A stretch of 31,032 nucleotides of DNA, taken from assembly GCA_021029095.1 (NCBI GenBank), contig JAJOHG010000300.1, forward strand, positions 1 to 31,032. Direction: 5' to 3'. The translations under genes and the position numbers were made by a program. The notes under the pieces are model-generated. The model was not told the origin of the DNA. It saw nothing but the letters and a program-made list of their open reading frames with translations, and searched no databases. Below, piece by piece: positions 11,768 to 22,298 of this stretch (position 1 is the first letter of the stretch; each line of letters opens with the position of its first letter). The DNA is from Phellopilus nigrolimitatus. Its lineage: Eukaryota; Basidiomycota; Agaricomycetes; Hymenochaetales; Hymenochaetaceae.

Positions 11768-12280
11768 GCCGAAACGCGCTCACCTCCTGCTCTTTTCTTT
11801 GCTACAAACCTTTTTTTCATAGGTAGCCACATGATTTAAAATATATATTGTATGTATAGCCTTAAAATATGGTTTTTTTATTTTTTGTCAAAGGAAATCA
11901 GCACAGAGTGGCCGGATTGTGTCGAGTTGGCCATCTGTAAATTTTTGCCACCGAAATTTCTTAATTTGGGAAGTGCCGATCATTTGTCAGATTACAAAGC
12001 GTGCAGACTCTTTTGGCAGGGATTGCCTCCCCTCACTTCAAGTTCAACAGTCGCTAGTTTCATCACATTTTGGCAAAGGAACCGAGAACACTATACATCT
12101 AGTATTCCAAAGACATCAGGGCCTAAAATAGAATAACAACATGCTTGGAAGACGGACAAGATGTTGCAGGAAACATGCATAATCAGTAAGGCATAACCGA
12201 GAAAGCAATAACGGACCACTGGACTGTTTGTGCCCTTGATGAATTTCATCAGATTACTCAAATCAGACGCTCTTTGTTGA

Positions 12281-14990
12281 TCACCAAAGAGGCTTTATGG
12301 GCGGGTTTTTCCAGCCACCCCGACGTGCTTCCCAGTATCCGCCAGCATATGTCCAATCATCAGTTCCCTCAATCCTCCGGAACCATCGTGGCTTTGGCTC
12401 TTGCCCGTTTAGCCGACGCTCTCGCTGCATCTGCTCTATTCTCGCCTTTTCTTCTTCTGCCAAATCGATGTTTCCCTCCTCCAGCGCTCGGACATCCGGG
12501 CGAAAACGTGAATCAGTACTGGGAAGCTTGCCCTCGATATCAGCCGTAATCTCGTTCAGAGTGATTCCGAAGTAAGTGAAGCCATAAAAGGCTCCCGCAT
12601 CTCTGGGGAATGGCGATATCCGCCACATCACTTTCAGGTGGTTCGAATCAAGTTTTTGAGAGAGTTGCTCGTCCCATTTGCCTTCCAAATAGCCGACGAT
12701 GTTCCCCTCTGGAGAGTATACGATCCCTGACACGACGTTAGGAGTTGACGCCCAATACCCCGTCTCCTTGAAGTCAAGAACACATCGGGCACCAGTGTAA
12801 GTGTTCTTTATCGTCATTTCCCCACAGTGCTCGAGATACTTAGTTCCCATCATGAGGTTCCGAGTGAAAGAAGATGGTTTGTTCCTACAAAAAGGCGCCT
12901 TGAACTTTTTACTGCTAATACCTAAACGAATCACATACCACTCAAAGTCATCATTACCGATTTGCACATGGCTCATTCCCGTGGGTATAATCTCGAAGCT
13001 CTTGCCTGAAGTATAGAAATTTGATTATTCAAAACAAGCTTACGGGCGATCGGTGCTTACCCCAGAATTTCGTCTTCCCTGAGGACGTGGCATTCAGCTC
13101 CCAACCCGGTCCCTCAGCATGACAGGCGATTAGCAGTGGCTTGTGAACGACTTTCTCCGCGATAAAGTTCATTCTCGGCTCTTCAAAGGTTTCACCTAAT
13201 AACGGCGTACTGCACTACGCATCAGGTAAACACAATTGAAGCGTTTAAGAAATTACAAACAATCCCTTGCGCCCCGACCTGTGCTTCGTAGATGCATAAC
13301 CGGAGACAGCAAAAGCCGCGACGTAACATATGCGTTCCACCCAGTCCAAAGTCGCGGCGGCTTTATCAAGCAAGCCATGGTATTCCAGCTCTTCAGCCGA
13401 TCGCTGTAATAATGTCAGGGGCTCATTGAACGTCACGGGAAACGCTATATTGGAAAGGTCCTAAAACAATGTTAATTACTAATCAACATAAAAAAGGGAT
13501 TTATTACTTACCTGGCCAACGTTCTTTTTCAATATTGTGAATAAACTGCCTTCTTCGCCATTCGGTCCTGCAGGTAGGCGGGTCCTCCTATTCACAGGTA
13601 AGTCAGACTTTTCTTCCGGAGTGTCATCCTCTACAATATCGTTCTCTTCCTCTTCTTCAGATTCTTCTTGATCCAAATTGCCATCTGCCTCAGTTTTTGG
13701 ACTATCCATCGCACTTGTCGATTCTTCTTCACCTGGACCATCCCGAACAACATATTCCTCTGCTCTAGGCTCTTCTCCATCCGACGCATCATACCAAATA
13801 CTCGCAGAATCTGTGATGGTAGACATCGACTGTCTTTGACTCATGTTCATACTCTGCCGTAAAGCTGTATTCCTTGTGGCAGGATTGAACACAGTCTCTT
13901 CATCGATCGTCCGTTGCACGGGGGAGCGAAGATGATGGTGACTATAGGACATACTGGAAAGTGTTTCTGAAAGAGAAGTATGCTCTTCACGCAGTTTAGC
14001 AACGAGGGATGCTAGTTGTTCATGTGAGTGTTGTGGCGAGAAGTTACTTGACAAAGGATCTTCGCTGATGTTTGACTGCCGTGGACTATTGCTGGGAGAC
14101 GTAGAGGAAGCTGTATCAAATAACAATAATACTGATATCAGCGGATTTAATTCTGCAGTCTGATCAAAACAGACAGACTTTTCTTGAATAATGAGAGTAA
14201 AGAATGTGCTTCTTTCTCTTTATGCTTGCCATTCGACGGTCGATTCTTGTCTGTGCTTGCAATGCTTTTACGGTCGTCTTCGACAAACTTTACTGACAAC
14301 TCATCAATTATCTGAAAGTGGGTAAAGTCGATTTAGACTAGACACAGTGATAAAAAGCAGTGCTGACTCTGCCCATCTCATCGAGAATAGCGGTCGCATG
14401 CTGGATTTTACCAGTATGTACGCTTTGACCGGGACCTTTCGACAAAGACCGCCTCAGGGTTGCTTTCTCCATTTCACTGCCAGTCACTGTAAATTTCCTT
14501 TTACGTGAAGCGAAGTTGATTCAATGGACAACAGAAAGGAGCGATTTCTAAGGAATAGAAATACCGTAGTGCTCCCATCCAAGTGTCGAAATCGTGATTT
14601 GTAAGACATTTGATATGAAAAGTGACTGTTCCAGAGTCGACATGAATATCCTTCCGTCTCGAACTAGAAGAGATAGCAGCGCTAGGCAGAGAAATCTGAT
14701 CGCGGATGCTAGACCCGGGCTCGAAGGAATACGAGAGTAGGCCAGAGGAACGCAAGACAAAGTATCGGCGAGCATAGCCTGGCGGATAATGGAAATAAGC
14801 TTAGCTCGCGTTATGCAGTTCTCATCTGAGCTATACAAATACCTTGCAATCTCTTCCTCCGTTTCTTAAGAAGCCAGCCTTCGCACAACACTGCATCATG
14901 CGGCATGCAAGAGCCAGATGCCATGGGCGACACAGGAGCTTTGAGTGAAAGAGGAGAATCCGCAATTGCTTGTGCACTGTACTGCTGCAT
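12281..14990 (-). CDS. oxysterol-binding protein, PH + ORD (Osh-type)
   Basis: Lipid-transfer protein of the OSBP/ORP family, moving sterol or phosphatidylserine against PI4P at membrane contact sites. Nine in-phase exons: 14990-14843, 14778-14565, 14476-14368, 14311-14179, 14110-13512, 13460-13261, 13209-13061, 13005-12939 and 12884-12281, giving 740 aa. A PH domain begins near residue 35 ([16 protein letters not shown], then [18 protein letters not shown], ending [10 protein letters not shown]). A Ser/Glu-rich linker with a highly acidic run follows. The ORD starts near residue 340 ([20 protein letters not shown]) and includes [48 protein letters not shown] and a C-terminal K-x3-E-x3-R (KARIEQMQR). 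The family signature EQVSHHPP is replaced by EKVVHKPL. No GOLD domain is present. The protein is closer to Osh3 in ORD wording, but I would not fix the paralogue. Confidence 0.92.
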
Positions 14991-15276
14991 GTTGAGTTCT
15001 CGCCAAGGGGAGCCAGATCTAAGTTGCCGTATCGAGTTGTTTCCGTCCAGCGTCAGTTGAGCTGATCAAGAGCGTGGCTTATACCCAAGTCAGATGATGT
15101 CTGCCAGAGCTGCTCGTGTTACCAAGAGTGCGTATCTGAGTGGAACTTGTCGCCCCAGGAGAAGGTACAGAGGTAACAAATACATGTAGCAACTGCGGGA
15201 CTAAGAGGTGTGTATGTAATTCACGCGGGTCGCGCTTGCCAATCACAAGGACAGCAAGACACGTACAACACAGACA
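14991..15276. promoter_or_regulatory. shared divergent promoter of the oxysterol-binding gene and sly1
   Basis: 286 bp separate the two start codons. Both promoters and leaders must fit here. I see no clear TATA element and no repeat. Confidence 0.5.
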
Positions 15277-17876
15277 ATGTCTGGCAGCGTCCAACATGTA
15301 GGCCCGACATAGGTCGCTTCTTCTATATGGATTTACTAACAATATATACGGCTTCTTCAGACGTCTCTTCCGACTTTGCAGCAGTCCCAGACTAATGCTA
15401 TTCTCCAACTGCTGAACCTCAACAAGCCGACCGACACGTCTTCAGATGGCTCTGCGGCTTTGGCGGCTGGCAAACCGGGGTCAAAATTGAACATTCCGAC
15501 TGCTTCAGGCCCACCAGTCTGGAAAGTCCTCGTCCTCGATGAAAGGACAAAGGATGTCCTGGCGACTGTATTGCGCGTTCAAGACCTTCGCGACGTAGGC
15601 GTCACACTTCACGTGTAATAAGTTCTATATGGTTTTCAGCAGATCTCTGTACTGAAGAAGCTTGCATAATTGCCATACAGTCAATTACATTCCGTTCGAC
15701 CGCCCTTACCCGATGTCCCTGCTGTTTATTTCGTCTCTCCAACATTGACAAATGTGCGCCGTATCGCGGAAGACCTGGAGAAGAATCTCTACGAATCTTT
15801 TCATCTGAACTTTGTTGAACCTCTATCAAGGGCATTACTAGAGGAACTAGCAGCCGCCGTCGCTAAGGATGGGACTAGTGAACTGGTGGACCAGGTTCGT
15901 TGACTGGCTAGCCAATCTAGATCATGCTCACGTACAGACCCAGGTCCTAGATCAGTATCTCTCATTTATCTCACCTTCTCCATCGTTATTCTCCCTCATT
16001 CCCCCGCCTTCAAACTTGTCGCAACCATCGAGCAATCCTCAGATACCATCTCCATTGCACTACAACACATCCTACACTCTTCTTAATTCCCCTTCATCCA
16101 CGGATCAGGAAATAGAGGACGAGACCGAGCGTATAGCAAATGGACTTTTCAGTGTAATAGCCACCATGGGTGAGTTCAACATTGATGACATTTTTTGAAA
16201 ACAAACCAAAGAGGTCATGACAATGTAGGACATGTACCGTACATTCGCTGTCCGAAGGGCAATGCGGCTGAAATGATTGCCCGAAAACTGGAGATGAAGA
16301 TCCGCGATGCAATTCTATCCACATCACGATCCCAATCATCGGCATCTGGCAGTGTGTTCTTCGCGCAAGATTCATCTGGGTTGTCCAACCTTCAGCGACC
16401 ACGTATGTGGATGTCTCTATCGAAAAATGCAGAATTTGCTGATTAAATCTATTCAAGTTCTCCTCATTCTCGACAGGAATGTTGATTTAGTCTCTATGGT
16501 CTCACATGGATGGACATACCAGGCCCTTGTATCAGACTGTTTGGATATGAAACTCAACCGAGTGACCATCAAGCCTACACAGACGCAGAGTCAAAAGAAG
16601 GCCTATGACCTTGACGCAAAAGACTTCTTTTGGTCAAAGAATGCAGCGAATCCTTTCCCACAGGTCGCCGAGGACATCGACATTGAACTCTCGCGCTATA
16701 AGCAAGATGCTGCTGAAATAACTCGTTCGACTGGCATTAGTGATATGAATGACATTTCGCAAATGTGAGTAAACCAAAAGTGCTTTTCTTGATGCGCGCT
16801 GCTTACCGACTTTGTTCAGTGATCCTTCGGCAAATGCAGCTCATCTCAAGACTGCAATCACTGCCCTGCCAGAACTTACGGCTAGGAAAGCAACTTTGGA
16901 TACTCACATGAACATTGCGACGGCTCTGTTAGAGCACATCAAAAACAGAGGTTTGGATGAACTTTTCAGCACTGAGGAAGCAATCACGAGACAGGTGATA
17001 ACTTTACGAATACTCTTAAGTTTTTATTTATACTTCTTCGATTTTTAGACAACCCAAGCCATTCTCGAACTGCTTCGTCACCCCAAATCGGAGGGTAATC
17101 CCACCCCAGAAGACAAACTGCGTTTGGTGATCGTGTTCTATCTTTCCGCGGCCGACAACACGATATCAAAGGACGATATTACTGAGTTAGAAAAGGAACT
17201 AAAAGCAGCCGGGGCGGACATCTCCTCGTTTGAATATGTACGTCGGACCCGGGAGATTTCCAAAATGTCTGTTTCGGGAGTCTTGGGTGGTTCGTCAACA
17301 CCAGTTGTAGGTGGCCAACAAGCGGGGGAGCTGTTCCGCGGATTCAGCGCACTTGGAAACAGAGTGAGTTAACACGAGCACTACTTTCTTTTTGCTAGCG
17401 ATACTTGAAACTCAAATATCCCTCAGCTCACGGACCGATTGAAGGAGGGCGGCCTTGAAAACCTAATTTCCGGCGTGAAGAACTTCCTTCCCGCAAACAA
17501 GCTCTTGCCTATCTCCCGTCTTACCGAGGCACTCATGGATTCATCCTCCGCATCCACACAGTCCCTACAAGAAACTGACGACTACCTCTTTCTCGACCCT
17601 CGCGCTCCACGGCATGCTGGTCTCGGGTTATCTGGAACAGGGGGCGCCACAGGTAGTCTCGGTGGTGCGGGAGGGGGAGCAAGTGGGCGTAGTAGGCGGA
17701 TGCAGTTTAACGAGGGAATTGTTTTCATAGTTGGCGGAGCGGGATATGTTGAATACGGAAATCTGGAAGAGTGGGCCGGGCGTACCGGCAAGCGGGTCAC
17801 GTATGGTGGGACAGAGATAGTTGACCCTGGGTCATTTGTCCAAGTGCTCGAGCAGCTGGGCAAGTCAAATTCATAG
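15277..17876 (+). CDS. sly1: Sec1/Munc18-family protein Sly1
   Basis: SM protein that binds the syntaxin Sed5 and promotes SNARE assembly in ER-Golgi and intra-Golgi fusion. Nine exons: 15277-15297, 15361-15614, 15681-15894, 15938-16169, 16229-16402, 16458-16764, 16820-16994, 17049-17363 and 17427-17876. All are in phase and give 713 aa, slightly longer than yeast Sly1. Seen in order are [12 protein letters not shown] at the N-terminus, [112 protein letters not shown], a linker with [19 protein letters not shown], and a C-terminus with [14 protein letters not shown]. Extra length comes from a Ser/Pro-rich insert and a Gly-rich loop near the end. Divergent from the oxysterol-binding gene. Confidence 0.95.
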
Positions 17877-17934
17877 ACATAATTAACATCGTTGTCCTTT
17901 CGCTCTTTCCCCTAAAAGCAGCTGTCTGTTTGCT

Positions 17935-18138
17935 TTATTCCTTGCAGGTTCGTTCGGTCCGGTTTCCAGCGATCAAAGAAACTGCGTCGATCAGATCTGC
18001 AAGACGTACAAAAGGCACTCTATTTATCGAGGTAACACCATTTGCATCCATGACAAGATCTACTTCTGCGTTCGCTCCTTTAGATGCAATCTGTTCGAGC
18101 GCGCCAAAGTTATCGTAAGCGTTGTCATCGGGGGACAA
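17935..18138 (-). CDS. possible small or 3'-terminal exon, unknown product
   Basis: I do not recognise it. The minus strand is open for 67 codons, reading SPDDNAYDNFGALEQIASKG and later VPFVRLADLIDAVSLIAGN, with a composition like a real soluble protein. The frame opens at a TTG just after TGACTAG, which could be an intron acceptor, so this may be the last exon of a two-exon gene. I could not find an upstream exon with matching phase and an ATG before the divergent 18354 gene. It may equally be chance, or the decayed end of a gene. Confidence 0.3.
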   Translation of the reverse strand: MSPDDNAYDNFGALEQIASKGANAEVDLVMDANGVTSINRVPFVRLADLIDAVSLIAGNRTERTCKE

Positions 18139-18353
18139 CTAGTCATGAGTCATCACCCTCAGACACGGATCAAGGGTTCATTACCTTACGAAGTAAGCGG
18201 CGAATTGAAACGTGGAAGTGTGGAATTACCATTTAAACATACGGTGGCAGTGTGCTCTGCGCGTTATACATACGGCTCGAAGCCCGACATGAGACCAGCA
18301 TACACCCTTTTCGCACACAACCACTTCCGCCTTCGTTTGCCCGACGTTGCATC

Positions 18354-18551
18354 ATGATGGCTACGTCGTCGGACCTCGACAGCAAGAACGTTAATGAATC
18401 GTTGGCGAGCTACTCCAAGTCGCTGCATGAGTACACACTGCGTCTGTGGACCGAGTCGCGCAGGAAGGTCGAGCAGCAAGCTCAGGCGAGGGCAAAGACC
18501 CAGGAGAAACAGACGGCGGCTGAAAAGGATGCAGAGAAGAGATCGAAGTGA
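18354..18551 (+). CDS. small charged coiled-coil protein, 65 aa, unknown function
   Basis: Intronless frame with two adjacent ATGs (18354 and 18357). The protein starts MMATSSDLDSKNVNESL, has a segment ASYSKSLHEYTLRLWTESRR, and ends in a Lys/Glu/Ala/Gln-rich helix (VEQQAQARAKTQEKQTAAEK) before TGA at 18549-18551. It has no signal peptide or membrane segment. The clean helical pattern and GC-rich codon choice look like a real gene. The function is unknown and I assign no family. Tryptophan plus charged residues in a short helix could suit a small complex subunit, but that is a guess. Confidence 0.6.
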   Translation: MMATSSDLDSKNVNESLASYSKSLHEYTLRLWTESRRKVEQQAQARAKTQEKQTAAEKDAEKRSK

Positions 18552-19596
18552 TTAGATGAGGGCGACAGTGAGTGCATTTGTTTATCATAGATCGATTGAC
18601 CTCATCCGAGCTTGACGTATCACAAGTCCTCGCAGGCCGTCGATGTCTGTTTACCTCTGCTTTCTATTCACCGCCGCGAAGACTCGATATTTCGACCTGT
18701 TGCAAATTTATTCTCGACCGACCGTGGCTGAACACCAAGCGGCGCATTTGTGGGGAGGAGCCCGTAGAACATGCCTATCGCTGTACACCCATATTCCCGA
18801 CTATGGATCTGACCTGCATTTGGATTTGGCACCACTGTAGCTTTAGTCCACCTGTTACTGCACATGCCTGTATATACCTATCATGTCGCCACGCAATGTT
18901 CTTGATCGCACGTCACTCACTGTACATCTCATCGAATTTGCAATTTTATGTATGAAATTTATTTGTTACTGGCATTAATCGAAATGTGACTGTTCCTCGC
19001 TTATCCATGAGAGGTTAAGTCAGCAGTTATAATGCCGCTTGGCACGAGCATCCCATCGACAAGACGGGTACGACGATAGCACCTGGCTGCGGCAGACATG
19101 ATCGAGGAGTTGAAGTCAGGTCAGCTGAAGGTCTGTTCAACGTCCAACGGGTAGGCAAGATAGATCAAGATAGACTTCAATTGAGAGCGATGAGAGCAGT
19201 CTTCCTCTGCGGATTTTCGAGCAATTGACGAAGAATTCAATTACACGTGTATAATGCAAGGCAGAGCACGGAGCAAAGTGGATCTTGGAATGCATCTGTA
19301 GCCACTCTTCACAGGCAAGATCCGAGGCAAATTGCGCACTGTCCTTCGGCGTCGACGGCAGGCGTTATAAAAGGCGGACGTCTGCAGAACCACTACTGGA
19401 GCCTCCGACTGTCTGAGTGGACGCCAGACGTTGCACCAAGTGGCTCTTCCGTCAAGTTCAACCATTGTTCATTTCCCCACGACCCAATCACGTGTACGTT
19501 TACTTATCGAGCGTATTCAATTTCAAAACACCTGTTGTGGCTTCCCCTACAACCTTGCTTGTCGGTCATTACTGTCGATTCGACTATCACTTTAGC
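18552..19596. other. intergenic region upstream of vta1
   Basis: 1045 bp without a supported gene. It should hold the 3' UTR of the small gene and the vta1 promoter and leader. Several open frames exist on both strands but none has family resemblance or sensible composition. The vta1-proximal part has a TATA-like sequence and a CCAAT motif (separate entry). Confidence 0.5.
19365..19494 (+). promoter_or_regulatory. likely vta1 promoter elements (TATA, CCAAT, CACGTG)
   Basis: TTATAAAA at 19365-19372 resembles a TATA box, about 230 bp before the vta1 start. CCAAT at 19484-19488 is directly followed by CACGTG at 19489-19494. Sequence matches are direct; regulatory use is inferred. Confidence 0.4.
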
Positions 19597-21638
19597 ATGG
19601 CATCCCGGAAGATAGCCGGAATGTTGCCGCAGCCTCCTCCTAGCCTCAAGTCTGTCTCACCTTACGTCCAGCGCGCCGAGGAGCTCCGGTCAAAGGACCC
19701 TGTAATGGCCTATTGGTGTACGTGTATATGCGATCGAATTCGCCTCCGTTGTATTTACGCGACCTTTGCCGCACAGGCACGTATTATGCTGCTCAGGTCG
19801 GTCTTGACCAGAAGTCTCATGAATCTGGGGCGCGGGATTATCTTTTGACGTTGATTACGCTCCTGGAGGACGTGAGTTCCTTTCATCTATTTCCCGAACG
19901 CGTGTCTTGCTGACAAATACTGTGGCTCCTTAGATGAAAAAGGATCTGGGTGCCAACGATGCTGTTGATAATGAAGCTGCCGGTGCTGCTTATGTGGAGA
20001 ATTTTGCACTAAAGGTGTTCGCATTGGCAGACAATGAGGACCGGAGAGAAGAGGCGACGCGGTAAGAGATCGGTTATTGGTGTGCTTCTGACTCCATCTG
20101 ATTCACCTTTCTTAGTTCTACAGCGAAGAAATTTCTAGCAGCTGCTAACTTTCTTGAGCTTCTCCGAGTCTTTGAAAAATCAAATAATGCAGAAGTGGTG
20201 AGTCCTTACATCAAACCTAGTACAACTGTCCTTGAACCTAACAAGACGCCTATAGAACAACGAAAAGGTCCGCTACGCGAAATGGAAGGCATCCGACATC
20301 GCAAAGGCTTTCCGCGAAGGCCGCAAACCTACCCCTGGATCCGCAGACAACGAAATTCCCGAGGATGTGCTAACTCCCTCCGCCATCGAGGCTTCAAGCG
20401 TACGAACAAGCGTACGAACATTTGATGATCTCTCTCCCGGTGGTAGCACGCCTCCTGCACCTTCCACAGAGACTGATATGTCCCGAACGATGCCTTCAAA
20501 GCTGAAGAATACCCCAGACGCATTTCCGGCTGAGCCGTCGAGCCCTAGTAATTGGAGCACGGTGGCGACACCTGGCTCTGAAGGCGTCGGTCCCGCATCG
20601 TCATCTGCAAAACTGGCCTTCACGAGTGCCGTGAACCGTTGGAAGGGTCAGAACGACGCGGATATGACGTCAACGAGTTCAGGGATAGGCCAATCAAATG
20701 ACTTCAACGACGGAACTTTACTTCGTGGGACGGTGAACGATGTCCCCACATCTTCGATTCCAGTGGACATTCCATCAAGAAAGGTTCACTTTACGCCATC
20801 GGTCGTCGGTGGCCTATCTTCGAGGAATGGACCGTCGCCAGTCTCGCCTGATTCCGGGTACGCTGATCCGATAAATACAACCGCCATTTCTTCCATTTCT
20901 TCTGCTGCGCAACCGTCATACGGGTTTGGTTCCTCTTCTCTGGGAAAGACTGATCCCAAGATGACGCCGTTACCGGACTCATCGTCATCAAGCTCGTCTC
21001 GCGCAAGTCTTGAGGAATCGCCTCCTCCGAACTCTAGAGGACAGTTGCGGGACTCATCGACAGGAGGCATTGCGATAAAACAAAGTGATTCACCTGCAGA
21101 TGCTGTTGGATCTCAACGTGGTTATTCGCCAGACTCTGCTCGACTTCCCTCCCAGCCATCTGTGGCCCCACCTACTGGTTCGAGGGGACACGAGAGGCAG
21201 AGGAGGCGGTCCAGTGTTTCTAGTCAAACTTCTCCTTTTCAGATTAGTAATCCACACTTAAATCCTGCTCATCCTTCGTCGCATTTTCCGACGACTTCGA
21301 GCGTCTTATCCTCGTCTACTTATGGTCACCCTCCGCATAATCATGTCAGGCCTAATGGCTCGCCAGAACAAATCTCGGAACCAGGTCTTCCTCCAACAGC
21401 ATCCAGTCAGCCCCCTTACAAGCCGTACGGAGCAAATTACGATCTCAGCGTACCCTCTCACAAGGGCCAACACCTTGAACCTATCCCTAGCTCTCTCCGT
21501 CCCCTGGAGCTTACGCCATTGTTAATCGCAAAAGCACAGAAACACTGTCGCTACGCGATCTCCTCATTGGAATACGAAGACGCCGAGCAAGCTCGTAAAG
21601 AGCTGCGCGCTGCACTGGCCGTCCTCGGGGAGCGATAG
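19597..21638 (+). CDS. vta1: Vta1, Vps4 cofactor of the ESCRT-III pathway (LIP5 homologue)
   Basis: Vta1 activates the AAA ATPase Vps4, which disassembles ESCRT-III at multivesicular bodies. Five exons: 19597-19717, 19777-19871, 19934-20061, 20116-20197 and 20256-21638, in phase, 602 aa. The N-terminal tandem MIT-like helical domain covers about residues 1-165 (PPPSLKSVSPYVQRAEELRS, DPVMAYWCTYYAAQVGL, DYLLTLITLLED, KFLAAANFLELLRVFE, VRYAKWKASDIAKAFREG). The C-terminal VSL-type Vps4-binding helices are the last 45 residues (LIAKAQKHCRYAISSLEYED, QARKELRAALAVLGE). Between them lies about 380 residues of Ser/Pro-rich low-complexity linker, much longer than in yeast (whole protein 330 aa). Confidence 0.95.
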
Positions 21639-22298
21639 AGCACTTGTGCTGAGCAGAGCATTTCTCATATGTCTGTCCATTTAAATTTCCCTGTCATATG
21701 CTTAGTTTGCATTGGTTTACGACTTGACTTCATTGTAGAGATCTCGTTGAATGTTTTACTAGTATATGCATACTGTGTTTTATTGGTTGCTGCGCATAGC
21801 TCACGCGTACTGGTAGTTTTTGCTAATGTGTAGTGCAATTGACTTGCAAATTCTGACTGAGTTCTATGAACGTACGATGCACGTCGATCAATACGCTGAT
21901 CATTGCTGTGTGCGTCAGAGCACTGCTAAAAAGAATATTTCGAAGCCGGAGAGATCCGAGTCGGTGGTTGTCGAAGATAATGAATGGCATTCCGTTCTGC
22001 TCCCACTATTCCAAACGAAATGTGTTGCGCTAACTCTTAAGCTGTGCGGCCGTATAACGATCATCAAAATATGTTGCCAGAGCAATTCAGACAAAACTGA
22101 CAAGGACGGCATGCGTTGCTTCGACCGTTTATGGCAATCTGCTAATTGTGGACACGACTTGGACGAACTCAAAAGTTGCGCAGGCCAGCCTGAGGCGCGT
22201 TGTTTTCCACTCCGCTCTCGTCATCCCACGCGGTCTGCTCGCATCGTCTCACACCGTCCTATTCCCCGTCAGCATTCACTGACTCGACAGATACGGTT
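21639..22298. other. intergenic region vta1 / CSC1-like gene
   Basis: 660 bp between the vta1 stop and the first in-frame ATG of the channel gene. It holds the vta1 3' UTR and the next promoter. Open frames here lack family resemblance. The channel's frame is open upstream of 22299 for about 100 bp but without an ATG. Confidence 0.5.

Larger units (their letters stand above)
11349..12035. mobile_element. non-autonomous inverted-repeat DNA transposon (MITE-like), 687 bp
   Basis: Terminal inverted repeats of 34 bp with two mismatches lie at 11349-11382 and 12002-12035. They start TGAGGGGAGGCAAT and continue CCTGCCAAAAGAGT after one variable base. They are flanked by direct repeats CTTCAAG at 11342-11348 and 12036-12042. 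These can be read as an 8-bp duplication, CTTCAAGT at 11342-11349 and 12036-12043, if the terminal T belongs to the target. A 7-8 bp duplication suggests the hAT superfamily, but the tips are not diagnostic. There is no transposase; the open frames inside only mirror the internal foldback. The element lies between the GH3 promoter and the 3' end of the oxysterol-binding gene. Confidence 0.8.

Noticed and set aside
13479..14126. Acidic Ser-rich stretch as a separate gene
   Set aside because: It splices in phase to the PH domain upstream and the ORD downstream; it is the linker of the oxysterol-binding protein.
18572..18955. Plus-strand open frame of 127 codons after the microprotein gene
   Set aside because: Cys/His/Leu-rich random composition, no motif, no splice support.
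20273..21070. Minus-strand open frames inside vta1
   Set aside because: They mirror the Ser/Pro-rich linker of vta1, whose frame and domains are clear on the plus strand.
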